Assembly: GCF_034140825.1 (NCBI RefSeq)
Contig: NC_089038.1
Coordinates: 19,581,501 to 19,645,500, forward strand
DNA from: Oryza sativa Japonica Group
Taxonomy: Eukaryota; Streptophyta; Magnoliopsida; Poales; Poaceae
Reading direction: 5' to 3'
DNA: 64,000 nt
Shown: positions 63,738 to 64,000 of the stretch, piece after piece
Layout of the letters: the number at the start of each line of letters is the position of its first letter
How positions within the stretch are numbered: the stretch's first letter is position 1
Notes under the pieces: model-generated
Told to the model about the DNA's origin: nothing
The model's input: only the letters and a program-made list of their open reading frames with translations
Database searches by the model: none
Translations under genes and position numbers: made by a program

Positions 63738-64000
63738 ATGGGAGAGGAGAAGGGAGAGAGAGTAGAGAGACGGGAAGCGATGGCGGCGGCGGCGGAGGAG
63801 GAGGAGCCCGAGCAGGTGCCCATGGTGTTGGTGGCGCCGGGGAAGCTGGTGACCCCCGAGCAGTTTCAGCGAGCCCGAGCCCTACCGCGCCAGCTGGCGG
63901 CGGTGGCGGCGTCCCCGCGGCAACCGCGCCCGCTCGCCATGCAGCAGCAGCAGCAGCAGATGTCGCAGTCGATGATCTTCGGGCGGCCGTCCGCGCCGGC
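63738..64000 (+). CDS. Start of a protein-coding gene, cut by the window edge (unknown function)
   Basis: The frame is open from ATG at 63738 to the end of the window (87 complete codons): MGEEKGERVERREAM..., then Glu-rich sequence, VPMVLVAPGKLVTPEQFQRA, a Pro/Ala/Arg stretch, a run of six Gln (CAG)n and MSQSMIFGRPSAP. A second ATG at 63780 (GCGATGGCGG) may be the real start. Codon use and GC rise sharply from the AT-rich flank, typical of a rice first exon. No domain is recognised from this part; the Q-run and low complexity suggest a regulatory protein, but that is a guess. Confidence 0.7.
   Translation, partial: MGEEKGERVERREAMAAAAEEEEPEQVPMVLVAPGKLVTPEQFQRARALPRQLAAVAASPRQPRPLAMQQQQQQMSQSMIFGRPSAP

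Overview
The window is nuclear DNA of a grass, almost certainly rice (Oryza). The evidence is GC-rich first exons with GT-AG introns, codon use typical of grasses, very many Stowaway-type MITEs (ends CTCCCTCCGT..., TA target duplications), an Osmar-like mariner element, and proteins that match rice and Arabidopsis families closely. Seven host protein genes could be assembled or recognised, plus one nuclear tRNA gene and one gene cut by the right edge. Identifications rest on recognised motifs and remembered family sequences; no database search was run.

Left third (1-20 kb): a 7-exon metal-nicotianamine transporter of the YSL4/YSL6 clade (+, 1389-5631). It is followed by two tandem paralogous steroleosin/11-beta-hydroxysteroid-dehydrogenase-like SDR genes (+, 7278-9081 and 10722-12931). 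Both carry clusters of CACGTG/ACGTGTC (ABRE-type) boxes just upstream, suggesting shared ABA or seed control. A hAT-like element containing a second hAT-like element separates the two. The 8-exon RMI1-like genome-stability gene (-, 14917-20021) lies tail-to-tail with them. It has a recently expanded internal repeat and what looks like a 2-nt frameshift near its C-terminus.

Middle (20-43 kb): gene-poor, with one tRNA-Gly(UCC) gene and a dense layer of transposable elements. These include Stowaway and Tourist-like MITEs, a 1.97-kb CACTA element with a long internal hairpin and a 5S-rRNA-like segment, a 1.56-kb MULE with long terminal inverted repeats, further MULE-type MITEs, a Helitron with a duplicated 5' end, and a SINE with a 13-bp target duplication.

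Right third (43-64 kb): a four-ACT-domain (ACR-type) regulator gene (+, 43459-45028). Next come a small single-exon gene of unknown function (-, 47359-47871) and a 6.1-kb mariner-like element (49810-55938) with a decayed DD39D transposase, an inserted Stowaway MITE and a 69-bp coding minisatellite. A 10-exon amidohydrolase-2 gene (+, 57428-60694) follows, with a duplicated copy of its own promoter and start region about 1 kb upstream. The start of another gene (+, 63738 onward) is at the edge.

The host genes do not form one pathway: they cover metal transport, lipid-droplet SDR enzymes, recombination control, amino-acid sensing and hydrolysis. The most unusual structures are the mariner element with its repeat-bearing arm, the duplicated amidohydrolase start region abutting a 22-bp satellite, the RMI1-like repeat and frameshift, and the nested hAT pair.
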